Below, one piece after another: positions 63,734 to 64,000 of a DNA stretch of 64,000 nt. The stretch covers positions 1 through 64,000 of the forward strand of contig NZ_BAFU01000243.1 of NCBI RefSeq assembly GCF_000308495.1, written 5' to 3'. The stretch is from Nocardia brevicatena NBRC 12119 (GTDB lineage Bacteria; Actinomycetota; Actinomycetes; Mycobacteriales; Mycobacteriaceae). The stretch's first letter is position 1; each line of letters opens with the position of its first letter. The notes under the pieces are model-generated. The model had not been told where the DNA came from. It made no database searches and was given only the letters and a program-made list of their open reading frames with translations. The translations under genes and the position numbers were made by a program.

Positions 63734-64000
63734 TCACTGCAGTGCCACACCGACATCGATCAGATGGCGGGTGCCGGTCACACCCCGGGCTTCGTCGGAC
63801 ACCAGGTACGCCACTGCGTTCGCGATGTCCTCGGCCTCGAGGGGCCCCATCGGCAATGCGGTGATCGACCGCGCCGCCTCCTCGAAGTCCTCCCGTCCCG
63901 GCTCGGCGAGATCGGGCCGGAAGGCCCGGTAGGTCGGGTCATTGAGAACCATCGGTGTCAATACCGTTCCCGGGTGTACGGTATTGACACGAATACCCTG
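63734..64000 (-). CDS. SDR, 3' end only (continues beyond the window)
   Basis: The last 88 codons of a short-chain dehydrogenase are visible. The usual segment after the active site, GIRVNTVHPGTVLTPM, and the C-terminal EDIANAVAYLVSDEARGVTG followed by a modified end HLIDVGVALQ identify the family. The catalytic residues lie outside the window. The gene is probably co-transcribed with the amidase. Confidence 0.85.
   Translation of the reverse strand, partial: QGIRVNTVHPGTVLTPMVLNDPTYRAFRPDLAEPGREDFEEAARSITALPMGPLEAEDIANAVAYLVSDEARGVTGTRHLIDVGVALQ

Noticed and set aside
1-64000. CRISPR arrays, tRNA and rRNA genes
   Set aside because: I looked for regularly spaced repeats, cloverleaf-type sequences with TTCGA-like loops and rRNA segments and found none that I could support.

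Overview
The window reads as a chromosome segment of a high-GC mycolic-acid actinobacterium, most likely Nocardia or a close relative. This is inferred from strongly GC-biased third codon positions, GTG starts with GGAGG-type ribosome sites, an LldD2-like lactate dehydrogenase, several secreted lipases and hydrolases, a PknB-type kinase beside an FHA gene, and long FadE/MaoC/thiolase operons. No rRNA, tRNA or CRISPR array was seen.

Layout. Positions 1-32.5 kb are an eroded accessory region: isolated intact genes sit among at least ten truncated, frameshifted or chimeric transposase and recombinase remnants (IS481, IS630, IS110, IS5, IS3, IS701, serine recombinase, a Tn554-type accessory gene). 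Genes that look intact here include an AnsP-like amino acid permease (cut by the left edge), an NAD-dependent DNA ligase, a SRPBCC/MarR pair, a Tat-exported peptidoglycan amidase, a Ser/Thr kinase with a frameshifted sensor domain and its FHA neighbour, two secreted lipases, a TAP-type exported hydrolase and a dehalogenase-fold hydrolase. At 28.3-31.5 kb lies the carcass of an FxSxx-type RiPP locus: an intact 50-codon precursor, a perfectly self-complementary 40-bp hairpin behind it, and a radical-SAM maturase that has lost its iron-sulfur cysteines and is fused in frame to half of an MFS exporter.

From 32.5 kb on the DNA is dense and almost free of insertion sequences. An lldD gene and a secreted protein precede a leftward operon (44.2 to 34.9 kb): alpha-L-rhamnosidase, sugar-binding lipoprotein, two permeases, ATPase, and a dimethylformamidase-type protein. 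A divergent pair of operons around a GntR/FCD regulator (44.3-51.0 kb) encodes two SDRs, a 2-hydroxyacid dehydrogenase, a TIM-barrel lactonase-type hydrolase, a Gfo/Idh oxidoreductase, a VOC protein and an FAA hydrolase. Together these resemble the oxidative 6-deoxyhexose (L-rhamnose/L-fucose) route that ends in pyruvate plus L-lactate, but no dehydratase is present in the window. A ten-gene, translationally coupled leftward operon (61.4 to 51.2 kb) encodes a beta-oxidation-like pathway: aldehyde dehydrogenase, SDR, two hot-dog hydratase subunits, a synthase-like/OB-fold fusion protein, thiolase, enoyl-CoA hydratase and three acyl-CoA dehydrogenases. It is headed by a divergent TetR gene. The window closes with an amidase and the 3' end of another SDR.

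The main link between the blocks is regulatory. A near-palindromic 31-bp site in front of the rhamnosidase operon has a gap-free, 21-of-31 matching counterpart in front of the beta-oxidation operon beside the TetR gene. This suggests that removal of rhamnose and oxidation of the remaining aglycone or acyl part are one regulated programme. Many breaks in the left half sit in homopolymers or short GC repeats, so true decay and sequencing indels should be kept apart when using this annotation.
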